Origin: an uncultured Flavobacterium sp.
Lineage (GTDB): Bacteria > Bacteroidota > Bacteroidia > Flavobacteriales > Flavobacteriaceae
Assembly: GCF_946479975.1 (NCBI RefSeq)
Contig: NZ_CAMLIX010000161.1
Span: forward strand, 1-11,746
Length of the DNA stretch: 11,746 bases
Reading direction: 5' to 3'
Position numbers and translations under genes: made by a program. Numbering within the stretch: the first letter of the stretch is position 1; every line of letters begins with the position of its first letter. Below are positions 1-6,472 of this stretch, one piece after another. The notes under the pieces were generated by a model. The model was not told the DNA's origin. It was given only the letters and a program-made list of their open reading frames with translations, and made no database searches.

Positions 1-405
1 TTTTTTTGACGAAAAACCTTCAAGCGGTAAAACCTGATTGATTTTTTCACCTTCAGCCAATGAAGTCTGTCCGTTTGCTTTTGCCTGATTTTGATCCAGC
101 TGTAACCATAAATATTCCAAAGTATCTGGCGAATTATTGGTGTAGGTTATGGTTTCAAATCCGCTTAGTTTTGAATTTTTATCATCCAGTTCGACATCGA
201 TTTTATAATCTGCCTGTTGTTGGTAATATGCCGGCCCTGGAGCTCCAGAAGCCGTACGGAACATATTTGGAGTCGCCAGCAAATCATACATCTGACTAAA
301 CTTGTTCGTATCGTATTTGCCCTGCTGTTTTGTAGGTGTGGTTGCTGCTTTTTCTTGTGCAATTAGCATTGCTGGAAAAAGCAATAATAATGAAATTTTT
401 TTCAT
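1..405 (-). CDS. M1-family metallopeptidase (aminopeptidase), N-terminal part, truncated by the window edge
   Basis: The minus strand reads open from an ATG at 405 to the window edge (135 codons, no stop). The first 17 residues, MKKISLLLLFPAMLIAQ, form a signal peptide, which fixes the start. The mature part begins with a short polar linker, then a segment with MYDLLATPNMFRTASGAPGP, ADYKIDVELDD and LEYLWLQLDQN. These resemble the first beta-sandwich domain of Bacteroidota M1 (gluzincin) aminopeptidases, where the substrate arm precedes the catalytic domain. The HEXXH zinc site and the GxMEN motif would lie outside the window, so catalytic competence cannot be judged. By family knowledge it would be an exported, zinc-dependent peptidase trimming N-terminal residues. 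It lies 65 bases downstream of the DUF6702 gene on the same strand, so it may be the last gene of that operon or have its own promoter; I saw no convincing -7 element in the gap. The family call is from recognition of the N-terminal region only. Confidence 0.8.
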   Translation of the reverse strand, partial: MKKISLLLLFPAMLIAQEKAATTPTKQQGKYDTNKFSQMYDLLATPNMFRTASGAPGPAYYQQQADYKIDVELDDKNSKLSGFETITYTNNSPDTLEYLWLQLDQNQAKANGQTSLAEGEKINQVLPLEGFSSKK

Positions 406-470
406 AAAAATCTAATGGTAATTTATCAAGGTGTGAAAATAGCAATTAAAACCATAATTTTCTACCTTAA

Positions 471-977
471 TTAATACTTTAACAATTCTTTCCTTGAAGA
501 TTCTGTAAAGAGAACACTCTTTTTTGTATCAAATGCAGTAATATGTGTAATGTTTTGCTGCTCTGCATTCCAATCTACTAATATCGTATTTGAAATTTCT
601 AGTGTTTTAAATTTATCTACATTCTGAATTCTAGAATAACAAACCAAAACATCATCTGCTTCAACCTCTTTAGATAAAAAAGCTATTGCCTTAGACTGTC
701 CGTTTACCTTAATCAAAAAATGTTCAGAAAGGTATTTTTTCAACAACTCAACATCTTCCGGACTTTCTTTACTTGTTCCAGCAAAAGTTTTTTTGTGATA
801 TTTTTTCTCCATTGCATTATTTAAATCATCAATAAAAATGCGGGAAGTAATTTGAAGCATCTTTTTTTCAGAGGCATAATTTACTTGGAAAACGCCAACA
901 TAAAATTTATGAAATGTAAACGCAGAAGACAAAACAAATAAAAAAGCAAGGAGAAAGTAGACTAATTTATTTCTCAT
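471..977 (-). CDS. DUF6702 family exported protein
   Basis: A 168-residue protein with a signal peptide (about residues 1-22, hydrophobic LVYFLLAFLFVLSSAFTF) followed directly by HKFYVGVFQVNY. This is the His-Lys-Phe/Tyr start typical of the mature part of DUF6702 proteins in flavobacteria. The rest alternates beta-prone and charged segments (LQITSRIFIDDLNNAMEKKY; ADDVLVCYSRIQNV; ILVDWNAEQQNITHI), consistent with a small beta-rich periplasmic domain of family length. No catalytic motif is visible and the function is unknown. Its ATG overlaps the stop codon of the preceding CarboxypepD_reg-like gene as ATGA (974-977), implying translational coupling. The M1 peptidase gene follows 65 bases downstream. 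From memory, DUF6702 and M1 peptidase genes tend to be neighbours in flavobacteria, so a functional link is plausible but is inference. Confidence 0.8.
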   Translation of the reverse strand: MRNKLVYFLLAFLFVLSSAFTFHKFYVGVFQVNYASEKKMLQITSRIFIDDLNNAMEKKYHKKTFAGTSKESPEDVELLKKYLSEHFLIKVNGQSKAIAFLSKEVEADDVLVCYSRIQNVDKFKTLEISNTILVDWNAEQQNITHITAFDTKKSVLFTESSRKELLKY

Positions 978-1729
978 TTTTTAACAGTAGCTGCTTTTTT
1001 AAATTCTTTATTCTTGTTAACCATAAAGTCCATTAACTGAAATTTTTCTTCTGGTCCTAAATATTGTTTGGATGCCACATCATTAGAGCAATACATCAAA
1101 AACAATTCTATTTCGTCGTCCTTAAGACCAAGTGTTTTGTTGTAGAAGTCTTTTGTAAAGTTATCTTTTGCATATTCCACAAAAGCGATATCGGTTATTT
1201 CTTCTTCTTTAATCTCTTCTTTTTTACTTAAAAGTTTTTTGACATCTTTAAAAATTCGAACAAAATCAGTTCCATATTTTATGGTTTGATCGGAAAGCAT
1301 TGCAGTATTTTTTGCAGTAGACAGTTTATCATCTTCAAACTGCATATCCACAATTTTTTGAGAACCGCCCTGCAATGACTTTACTTTTAATTCTTTATGT
1401 ACAACAACTTCTTTAAGCTGATTGTTTACTAAATCTAATTTTGCTTTAAAAAGAACATCTGCACAGTCTTTTTCTGTTAAAACGATTTTTTTAGATTGAA
1501 ATGCTAAACCAGAAAACAACAAAGTATCTTTTGGCCGCGCCATAATATCAAACAAACCGCCTGAACCAATAAATGTTCTAACATTTGCATTGATATTCAT
1601 AACATAGCCGCTTTCAATGGCTAAAAAATCATTTAAAACCTGACCATGTAATGGTTTTCTTGAACCGTTTTGTCCTAAAATAATTTGACAAAATAAGCAG
1701 ACAACGAGTACTCCTAATTTATTTTTCAT
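974..1729 (-). CDS. Exported CarboxypepD_reg-like protein, divergent third member of the tandem set
   Basis: A 251-residue protein with a signal peptide (MKNKLGVLVVCLFCQIILGQ, residues 1-20). Residues about 26-100 resemble the CarboxypepD_reg-like beta-sandwich: LHGQVLNDFLAIESGYVMNIN, then a turn, then DTLLFSGLAFQSKKIVL and LKEVVV at 105-110. It shares this layout with the two upstream paralogues, but diverges after EVVV. The LGIIP-GQKKYT-AERK block of the paralogues is missing, and in its place are a helical, charged stretch (KKLLSKKEEIKEEE, around 164-177) and a C-terminal part with DFYNKTLGL and KFQLMDFMVNKNKEFKK. The protein therefore has the same N-terminal module but another C-terminal subtype. 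No enzymatic motif is seen; the family name refers to a fold, not to carboxypeptidase activity. It overlaps the upstream gene by 11 bases and the DUF6702 gene by 4. Function unknown; probably periplasmic or surface-associated. Confidence 0.75.
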   Translation of the reverse strand: MKNKLGVLVVCLFCQIILGQNGSRKPLHGQVLNDFLAIESGYVMNINANVRTFIGSGGLFDIMARPKDTLLFSGLAFQSKKIVLTEKDCADVLFKAKLDLVNNQLKEVVVHKELKVKSLQGGSQKIVDMQFEDDKLSTAKNTAMLSDQTIKYGTDFVRIFKDVKKLLSKKEEIKEEEITDIAFVEYAKDNFTKDFYNKTLGLKDDEIELFLMYCSNDVASKQYLGPEEKFQLMDFMVNKNKEFKKAATVKK

Positions 1730-2447
1730 TTTCGAGAATTGTTAGATATTTTCTTGCTAGATCTGTGATCAAAAACATACTCATTGTTTTGTTTTTCGTA
1801 TTCAAAGATACAGCAAAATCAGCATCATCCACACAAAATAATTGAAATCCTTTAATATCATCAACAGGAATTCGCAATCTATCGGTGTAATAATTTTCAT
1901 CGAAAAGGTATTCTAGTTTTCTAAAAAGAGCTTCTTTTTTCTCCAAATTCACCTCTTTTTTCAACATCGTAGTTCGCCCCGAAATTGCATTCAAAAGTTT
2001 ATCAACAGAAGTCGAATTTGCGGTATAAACTTTTCTTTCGGCTGGCGTATATTTTTTTTGACCATACGGAATAATCCCTAAATTTTCAGCCGTAATATTG
2101 GCATTTTCATTTACAATTACTTCTTTCAATTCTACTTCCTTGGCGGTCATTCTAGCCAGCAGTATAGTGGGATAAAAATCTGTTGCAGCAACTCTACGTT
2201 TAAGCGGCTCTAAGTTTACAGCAGAAAAAACCAGCACTTCTCCTTCTCTGGCAGTGATTGAAAAATTACCCTCAGAATCTGAAACTGTCGCTACTTGAGT
2301 TGTGTTATTTATAATATTCACACCTTCAATTGGGGTTGACTGCTCAAACACTTTTCCAACTATTTGTTTAGAATCATTTTTTTGTCCAAAAATAATCTGA
2401 ACAAAAACAAAAAAAACAAAAGTTGCTATTACTTTACTTACTTTCAC
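1719..2447 (-). CDS. Exported CarboxypepD_reg-like protein, second of the tandem set, GTG start
   Basis: A 242-residue exported protein. The first codon at 2447-2445 is GTG and is followed at once by a good signal peptide (MKVSKVIATFVFFVFVQIIF); no ATG gives an equivalent start, so GTG is the best choice. Residues about 29-112 form a CarboxypepD_reg-like beta-sandwich: IVGKVFEQSTPIEGVNI, VSDSEGNFSI, EVLVFSAVNLEP, then VELKEVIV. Residues 123-140 carry LGIIPYGQKKYTPAERK, followed by ISGRTTMLKKEVNLEKKE (155-172) and a helical C-terminus with YTDRLRIPVDDIKGF. These blocks are shared, nearly in register, with the upstream gene, so the two are paralogues from a tandem duplication. It overlaps the upstream gene by 14 bases and the downstream one by 11, which points to coupled translation. 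No catalytic residues are recognisable and the function is unknown. Confidence 0.8.
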   Translation of the reverse strand: MKVSKVIATFVFFVFVQIIFGQKNDSKQIVGKVFEQSTPIEGVNIINNTTQVATVSDSEGNFSITAREGEVLVFSAVNLEPLKRRVAATDFYPTILLARMTAKEVELKEVIVNENANITAENLGIIPYGQKKYTPAERKVYTANSTSVDKLLNAISGRTTMLKKEVNLEKKEALFRKLEYLFDENYYTDRLRIPVDDIKGFQLFCVDDADFAVSLNTKNKTMSMFLITDLARKYLTILENEK

Positions 2448-3201
2448 TCGCTATAATTGCTTTATACTTCTCTGCCAGTTCTCCTAAAAGGAATTCTGTA
2501 GAAGTTTTATTTTTTGAATTTAAAACCACAGTAAATTTGTCATTTTCTACCGCATAATACTCAAAGCCTTTTACATATTCTGCCGGAATTTTCAATCTGT
2601 CAATAAAATGCTCCAAGCTAAACATATTTTCCAGCATTCTCATAAAAAGCTCTTTCTTTTCGACTGCAATTTCTTTTTTCAGCATTGCGGTTCTTCCTGA
2701 GAAAAAATTTAGCAGAGGATCTGCAGAAATAGAACCACCTACCATTCCTCCTCCATTTGCTGTTGCATTTAATGCCGTTGCTGTTTTTAATTTTCTTTCG
2801 GCTGCGGTATATTTCTTCTGTCCTTCAGGAATTATCCCTAAACTTTCGGCGTTTATATTATCATATCTTTTAATTACCACCTCCTGCAATTCATGCATCA
2901 CCATCGTAAGTCTGGTAGTAAAATTAATGTTCAAAAAATCTTCTGCTTTCAGCATAATTCTTTTTTCTTTGAAACTTATTGACGAAAAAACCAATACGTC
3001 ATCAGCTTTTGCTAAAATTGAAAAAGATCCAGATGTATCTGTGGTGACAGTTTCTTCTGTTTGGGCGTTAATTACATAAACACCTTCAAGATCTGTAGTG
3101 TTTGAAACTATTTTGCCATTAAAAGCAGAGCGGTCCTGAGTTTGAGACAAACAAGTCTGACCAACCATAACAATTAAAAAGCAAGTGATTTTATGAATCA
3201 A
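2434..3201 (-). CDS. Exported CarboxypepD_reg-like protein, first gene of the operon, probable TTG start
   Basis: A 255-residue protein. The best start is a TTG at 3201-3199, since the codons after it encode a signal peptide (MIHKITCFLIVMVGQTCLSQ). The upstream frame has no ATG before a TAA at 3246-3244, and the first internal ATG (codon 12) would cut the signal peptide. The CarboxypepD_reg-like sandwich spans about 28-110 (FNGKIVSNTTDLEGVYVIN; TDTSGSFSI; DDVLVFSSISFKEKRI; LQEVVI). Residues 120-137 hold LGIIPEGQKKYTAAERK, and 168-184 hold SGRTAMLKKEIAVEKKE, matching the downstream paralogue. Between these blocks is a Gly/Ala/Ser-rich insertion (about 141-160, containing NGGGMVGGS) that the paralogue lacks and that looks like a flexible linker. 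The C-terminus has DRLKIPAEYVKGFEYY. It leads a run of overlapping genes. Function unknown; export is clear, final location is inference. Confidence 0.78.
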   Translation of the reverse strand: MIHKITCFLIVMVGQTCLSQTQDRSAFNGKIVSNTTDLEGVYVINAQTEETVTTDTSGSFSILAKADDVLVFSSISFKEKRIMLKAEDFLNINFTTRLTMVMHELQEVVIKRYDNINAESLGIIPEGQKKYTAAERKLKTATALNATANGGGMVGGSISADPLLNFFSGRTAMLKKEIAVEKKELFMRMLENMFSLEHFIDRLKIPAEYVKGFEYYAVENDKFTVVLNSKNKTSTEFLLGELAEKYKAIIASESK

Positions 3202-3254
3202 AATGAAATAAATTTGAAAAATTCTTAAAAGGGTAAAAATATCTTAATCTCATC

Positions 3255-3262
3255 CAAATTTA
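3255..3262 (-). promoter_or_regulatory. Candidate -7 element for the CarboxypepD_reg-like operon
   Basis: On the minus strand this reads TAAATTTG, a full match to the Bacteroidota TAnnTTTG -7 element, about 54 bases before the TTG start of the first operon gene. No TTG -33 box is found at the usual 17-23 base spacing, so the call rests on one element in AT-rich DNA. Confidence 0.35.
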
Positions 3263-3310
3263 ATACTAATGACTTGGTAAAAATATGTTAATTAAAATCA
3301 TAAAAATTTA

Positions 3311-3338
3311 TTGCAGATAGGAGTTTTTAATATCTTTA
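3311..3338 (+). promoter_or_regulatory. Candidate promoter of pepE
   Basis: TTG at 3311-3313, a 17-base spacer, then TATCTTTA at 3331-3338, which matches the Bacteroidota TTG-N17-23-TAnnTTTG consensus except for the last base. It lies 27 bases before the pepE ATG, giving a short leader of roughly 20 bases. Confidence 0.45.
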
Positions 3339-3365
3339 TACATCAAAATTTGAGTTTAAAAGATC

Positions 3366-4073
3366 ATGAAAAGCATTATTATTGCAAGTACTTCTACTTT
3401 GCACGGCGGCAAATATTTAGAATATATTTTACCTACTTTAAAAACGCATTTTAAAAACTGCAAAACCCTATTATTTATTCCGTATGCTCGCCCGGGTGGG
3501 ATATCGCATGATGAATATACACAAAAAGCCTCAGAAGCATTTTCTTCTATCGGTATCGAAGTAAAAGGAATTCATGAATTTGAAGATCCACAGGAAGCTA
3601 TAAAAAATGCGGAAGGAATTTTTACTGGTGGAGGAAACACATTTTTATTGGTTACGCAGCTTTACAAAAACAAAGTTATGCAGTTGCTTTCTGAAACTGT
3701 AAAAAACGGAACACCTTATTTAGGATCAAGCGCTGGAAGTAATATCTGTGGTTTGTCGATGCAGACTACTAACGACATGCCTATTATTTATCCGCCAAGT
3801 TTTCAAACATTAGGATTAATTCCGTTTAATTTAAATCCGCATTACTTAGATGCCGATTTGCAGTCTAAACATATGGGAGAAACACGCGAAACAAGAATTA
3901 AAGAGTTTCACGCCTTTAATACCATTCCTGTTTTAGGTTTAAGAGAAGGAAGCTGGCTTGAAGTAAAAGGAGAAAAAATTACCCTAAAAGGACATTTGAA
4001 AGCTCGTTTGTTCAGACAGAATCAAAATCCTGAAGAATTAGAAACAGAAAGCGATTTGAGTGATCTGAAATAA
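3366..4073 (+). CDS. pepE: Dipeptidase E (peptidase E, MEROPS family S51)
   Basis: A 235-residue cytoplasmic protein without a signal peptide, the usual length for PepE. This serine peptidase hydrolyses dipeptides with N-terminal aspartate (Asp-Xaa). The family signature is clear: ARPGGISHDEYT (41-52), FTGGGNTF (86-93), the nucleophile elbow GSSAGSN (120-126) with Ser122, TTNDMPI (134-140) with Asp137, and NPHY (157-160) with His159. These are offset by two from Ser120, Asp135 and His157 discussed for the Salmonella enzyme. The acidic C-terminal tail (NPEELETESDLSDLK) is the only unusual part. It is a single-gene unit by spacing, with its own candidate promoter, and converges with the downstream tRNA gene. 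Role: peptide turnover and amino-acid recycling. Confidence in the family is high; the exact substrate range is inferred from the family. Confidence 0.93.
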   Translation: MKSIIIASTSTLHGGKYLEYILPTLKTHFKNCKTLLFIPYARPGGISHDEYTQKASEAFSSIGIEVKGIHEFEDPQEAIKNAEGIFTGGGNTFLLVTQLYKNKVMQLLSETVKNGTPYLGSSAGSNICGLSMQTTNDMPIIYPPSFQTLGLIPFNLNPHYLDADLQSKHMGETRETRIKEFHAFNTIPVLGLREGSWLEVKGEKITLKGHLKARLFRQNQNPEELETESDLSDLK

Positions 4074-4077
4074 TTTC

Positions 4078-4197
4078 TTTTTTTGAACCATATAAGTAAT
4101 ATAAGTTCATTTAAAATCTAAGCTTCATTATTTTATTTAAAAACCAAGCTTAAAAAAACTTATAATTCTTATATCACTTATATGGTTTGAAAAAAAA
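4078..4197. repeat. Imperfect inverted-repeat element of about 120 bp between convergent pepE and tRNA-Gly
   Basis: The outer arms AACCATATAAGTAATATAAG (4086-4105) and CTTATATCACTTATATGGTT (4168-4187) are reverse complements with one mismatch over 20 bases. Outside them, a T-run on the left faces an A-run on the right. A second pair of AAGCTT sites (4120-4125 and 4146-4151) lies symmetrically inside. The left 37 bases (4080-4116) recur downstream of gpmI at 11575-11611 with 35 of 37 identical. No open reading frame is inside. It could be a miniature inverted-repeat mobile element, a REP-like intergenic repeat, or a structured bidirectional transcript end between two convergent units. From memory, similar ATATAAG/CTTATAT intergenic palindromes occur in Flavobacterium genomes. 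Confidence 0.75.
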
Positions 4198-4202
4198 ATA
4201 AT

Positions 4203-4235
4203 AAAAAAAAAAGCCTCAAACAATGTTTGAAGCTT
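4203..4235 (-). terminator. Intrinsic terminator of tRNA-Gly
   Basis: On the minus strand AAGCTTCAAAC (4235-4225), loop ATT, then GTTTGAGGCTT (4221-4211) form an 11-bp stem with one G-T wobble, followed by a run of T that continues to 4203. It starts seven bases after the tRNA 3' end, so it is the expected terminator for that transcript. Confidence 0.85.
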
Positions 4236-4241
4236 TTGAAG

Positions 4242-4314
<73 letters not shown>

Positions 4315-4324
4315 ATTGGTGGTG

Positions 4325-4356
4325 CAAATATAGAAAGAAAGTTAAGTTCAAAACAA
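4325..4356 (-). promoter_or_regulatory. Promoter of tRNA-Gly
   Basis: On the minus strand TATATTTG (4332-4325) is a full TAnnTTTG match about 11 bases before the tRNA 5' end. A TTG lies 21 bases upstream (4356-4354), within the 17-23 base range; another TTG at 4351-4349 has a 16-base spacer. A short distance to the mature 5' end is normal for a tRNA transcript. Confidence 0.6.
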
Positions 4357-4394
4357 GCTTTTTGGCAAAAAAAATTAATAAAAAACAACAATTA

Positions 4395-4427
4395 TTTATA
4401 ACTTATTTAAAATTAAAAAGTTATAAA
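4395..4427. repeat. Perfect 10-bp inverted repeat upstream of the GNAT gene
   Basis: TTTATAACTT (4395-4404) and AAGTTATAAA (4418-4427) are exact reverse complements around a 13-base A/T loop, ending 22 bases before the acetyltransferase ATG. It could be an operator for a dimeric repressor or a leader hairpin, but the DNA here is almost pure A/T, so chance is a real alternative. Confidence 0.4.
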
Positions 4428-4449
4428 TTCAATATTTTTAAAAAAAATC

Positions 4450-4887
4450 ATGATTACTATTAAAGAAATCACTTCAAAAGAAACTTATGCCGTTCGTCAA
4501 CCTGTTTTAAGAAAGGGAAAACCAATCGAAAGCTGTATCTTTGAGGGAGACGATTTAGAAACGACACATCATTTTGGTTTATATGATGACGAAAATTTAA
4601 CAGGAATAATTTCGTTATTCGAAAAAATCAACCCTATATTTGCCGACCGAAATCAAGCTCAAATTCGAGGTATGGCTGTTTTAGAAAGTCATCAGAAAAA
4701 AGGATTTGGAGAAGCTTTGGTTAAACATTGCGAAACCTACTGCAATGCCAACAAAGTCGATTTGATTTGGTTTAATGCCAGAACAGCTGCTGTTGGCTTT
4801 TATCAAAAAATGAATTACCAGCCCCAAGGTGAAGCATTTGATATTAAAGACGTTGGCGAACATTATTTGATGTTTAAAAAATTATGA
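4450..4887 (+). CDS. GNAT-family N-acetyltransferase
   Basis: A 145-residue protein, the size of a single GNAT domain, which transfers an acetyl group from acetyl-CoA to an amine. Motif A is QIRGMAVLESHQKKGFGEAL (71-90), with QKKGFG (82-87) as the acetyl-CoA pyrophosphate loop. Motif B follows as FNARTAAVGFYQKMNY (108-123). The N-terminus (RQPVLRKGKPIESCIFEGDD) and a GEHYLMFKKL end resemble small, uncharacterised GNAT proteins of Bacteroidota. The substrate cannot be read from the sequence. The stop codon is separated by a single T from the ATG of the L,D-transpeptidase gene, so the two are probably co-transcribed and translationally coupled. That raises a possible but unproven link with cell-wall amines. 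The start ATG is directly preceded by A-rich sequence without a Shine-Dalgarno motif, as is normal in this phylum. Confidence 0.88.
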   Translation: MITIKEITSKETYAVRQPVLRKGKPIESCIFEGDDLETTHHFGLYDDENLTGIISLFEKINPIFADRNQAQIRGMAVLESHQKKGFGEALVKHCETYCNANKVDLIWFNARTAAVGFYQKMNYQPQGEAFDIKDVGEHYLMFKKL

Positions 4888-4888
4888 T

Positions 4889-6472
4889 ATGAAAAAACTC
4901 TACTTTTTAGTAGTACTATGCATTTTTGTGAGTTGTAAAAAAGAAACTCTAAAACCTGCTCCGGCCATTAAAAAAAATGTGCCGGCAATTCTGCTTACAG
5001 AAGAGAGAAAAGTCCAAATAGATACTGCAACATTAAGTACTTTTAAAAGCGAAACATTGAAGCAATTCTATCTTGCTTCTGAAAATCAGACGGTTTGGGG
5101 TAATCTTAACAAAAGGAAATACGTCTTATCTCAACTTGAGAATGCAGATAAATTAGGCTTAGAACCAGAAGATTACAAAGCAACTCAATTAAAAAAATTT
5201 GAAACCAGAGTTGGTTCTCTTAGCGATTCTGAATTGGGTGCATATGATATTTTATTGACGTATAATTTCGAAAAATATTTAAATCATTTATATAAAGGAA
5301 AACTAGATCCAAAGAAACTTTATAATAATTGGGATTTAGAAGAGAAGACTTTTGACGTAAATAATGTCTTAATTAAAGCTTTCAATAAAAACAAATTAGA
5401 CAGCGTTGTTGACAATATTCAGCCTAAAACTCAAATCTACAAACAACTTTTAAAAGCATTGGAAATTATAAATACTTTTCCAGATGAAGATATTGATAGT
5501 ATAGAATCTAAAGACAAAATTGTATTACGCGATACAAATACCGCCTTGGTTAAAATCAAAAAAAGACTTTTGTATTGGAACGATATGTCTGGAAAAGACA
5601 GCCTTAACAAAATATACGACCAAAAGACTTTTGAAGCTGTTAAGAAATTTCAAGAACGACACGGTTTGGCTTCTGATGGTGTTATTGGCGCTGGAACAAT
5701 TAATGCTTTGAATTATTCTAAAGAAAGAAGAAAAAAACAAATTATTGCCAATCTGGAACGCTGGAGATGGTATCCTAACGAATTTGCAGAAAATTATTTC
5801 ATTATAAATATTCCGGATTATAGTCTTAATGTTGTCGAAAATCAGGATACAACTTTGGTTAGAAATATTGTGGTAGGAACCAGTAAAAGAAGAACTCCTG
5901 TTATTACTTCTTTTCTAAAAACGGTTGTTTTTAATCCGACTTGGACTGTTCCTCCTACAATTTTAAAAGAAGATGTTGTTCCAGCAATGAAACGAAACCG
6001 AAATTATCTGGCTAAAAAGAACATCACTATTTATGATACGTCTGGAAATGTAGTCGATCCATCTTCTTGGAACGAAAACAAACCGAATAATTATCGTTAT
6101 GTACAAAGTCCTGGATATTCCAACTCGTTGGGTTTAATGAAAATTTTATTCCCCAATCATCACAGCGTTTATCTGCACGATACAAATCATCGTAATATTT
6201 TTGGACGAAATAACCGTTCTATGAGTTCTGGATGTGTGCGTGTTGAGAATCCACTGGAACTGGCGCAGCATATTTTGGACGTTGACGGAAACTGGCCTCA
6301 AGATAGAATTGACACTATTATTGCTTCAAAAAAGACAATGAGCTTTAAAATCACCAAAAAATATGCTCTTTATCAATGGTATTGGACAGCATGGAGCAAA
6401 AAAAATCAGCTCCTGTTCAGAGCTGATATTTATAATTTAGATTCGGATTTATATGCTAAATTAAGAAATTAG
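4889..6472 (+). CDS. L,D-transpeptidase, YcbB/LdtD-like lipoprotein
   Basis: A 527-residue predicted lipoprotein. The signal sequence MKKLYFLVVLCIFVSC ends in a lipobox-like FVSC with Cys16, followed by KKE. Residues about 45-215 match the helical scaffold domain that precedes the catalytic part in YcbB-type enzymes (LKQFYLASENQTVWGN; NADKLGLEPEDY; LNHLYKGKLDP). A peptidoglycan-binding type 1 domain follows (about 218-276; TFEAVKKFQERHGLASDGVI). The YkuD catalytic domain spans about 300-465: FNPTWTVPPTI, then VYLHDTNHR with His430, and SMSSGCVRVENP with catalytic Cys449. The reaction is formation of 3-3 peptidoglycan cross-links or attachment of proteins to meso-diaminopimelate, and carbapenems are typical inhibitors of the class. 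It is shorter than E. coli YcbB (about 615 residues). It sits one base after the GNAT gene and overlaps the convergent second L,D-transpeptidase gene by 12 bases. Anchoring at the inner or outer membrane is not resolved. Confidence 0.93.
   Translation: MKKLYFLVVLCIFVSCKKETLKPAPAIKKNVPAILLTEERKVQIDTATLSTFKSETLKQFYLASENQTVWGNLNKRKYVLSQLENADKLGLEPEDYKATQLKKFETRVGSLSDSELGAYDILLTYNFEKYLNHLYKGKLDPKKLYNNWDLEEKTFDVNNVLIKAFNKNKLDSVVDNIQPKTQIYKQLLKALEIINTFPDEDIDSIESKDKIVLRDTNTALVKIKKRLLYWNDMSGKDSLNKIYDQKTFEAVKKFQERHGLASDGVIGAGTINALNYSKERRKKQIIANLERWRWYPNEFAENYFIINIPDYSLNVVENQDTTLVRNIVVGTSKRRTPVITSFLKTVVFNPTWTVPPTILKEDVVPAMKRNRNYLAKKNITIYDTSGNVVDPSSWNENKPNNYRYVQSPGYSNSLGLMKILFPNHHSVYLHDTNHRNIFGRNNRSMSSGCVRVENPLELAQHILDVDGNWPQDRIDTIIASKKTMSFKITKKYALYQWYWTAWSKKNQLLFRADIYNLDSDLYAKLRN

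Noticed and set aside
60..362. Open frames at 60-299 (+) and 165-362 (-) near the left edge
   Set aside because: Both lie inside the M1 peptidase coding region in other frames; the minus-strand reading from 405 has a signal peptide and family sequence, and these do not.
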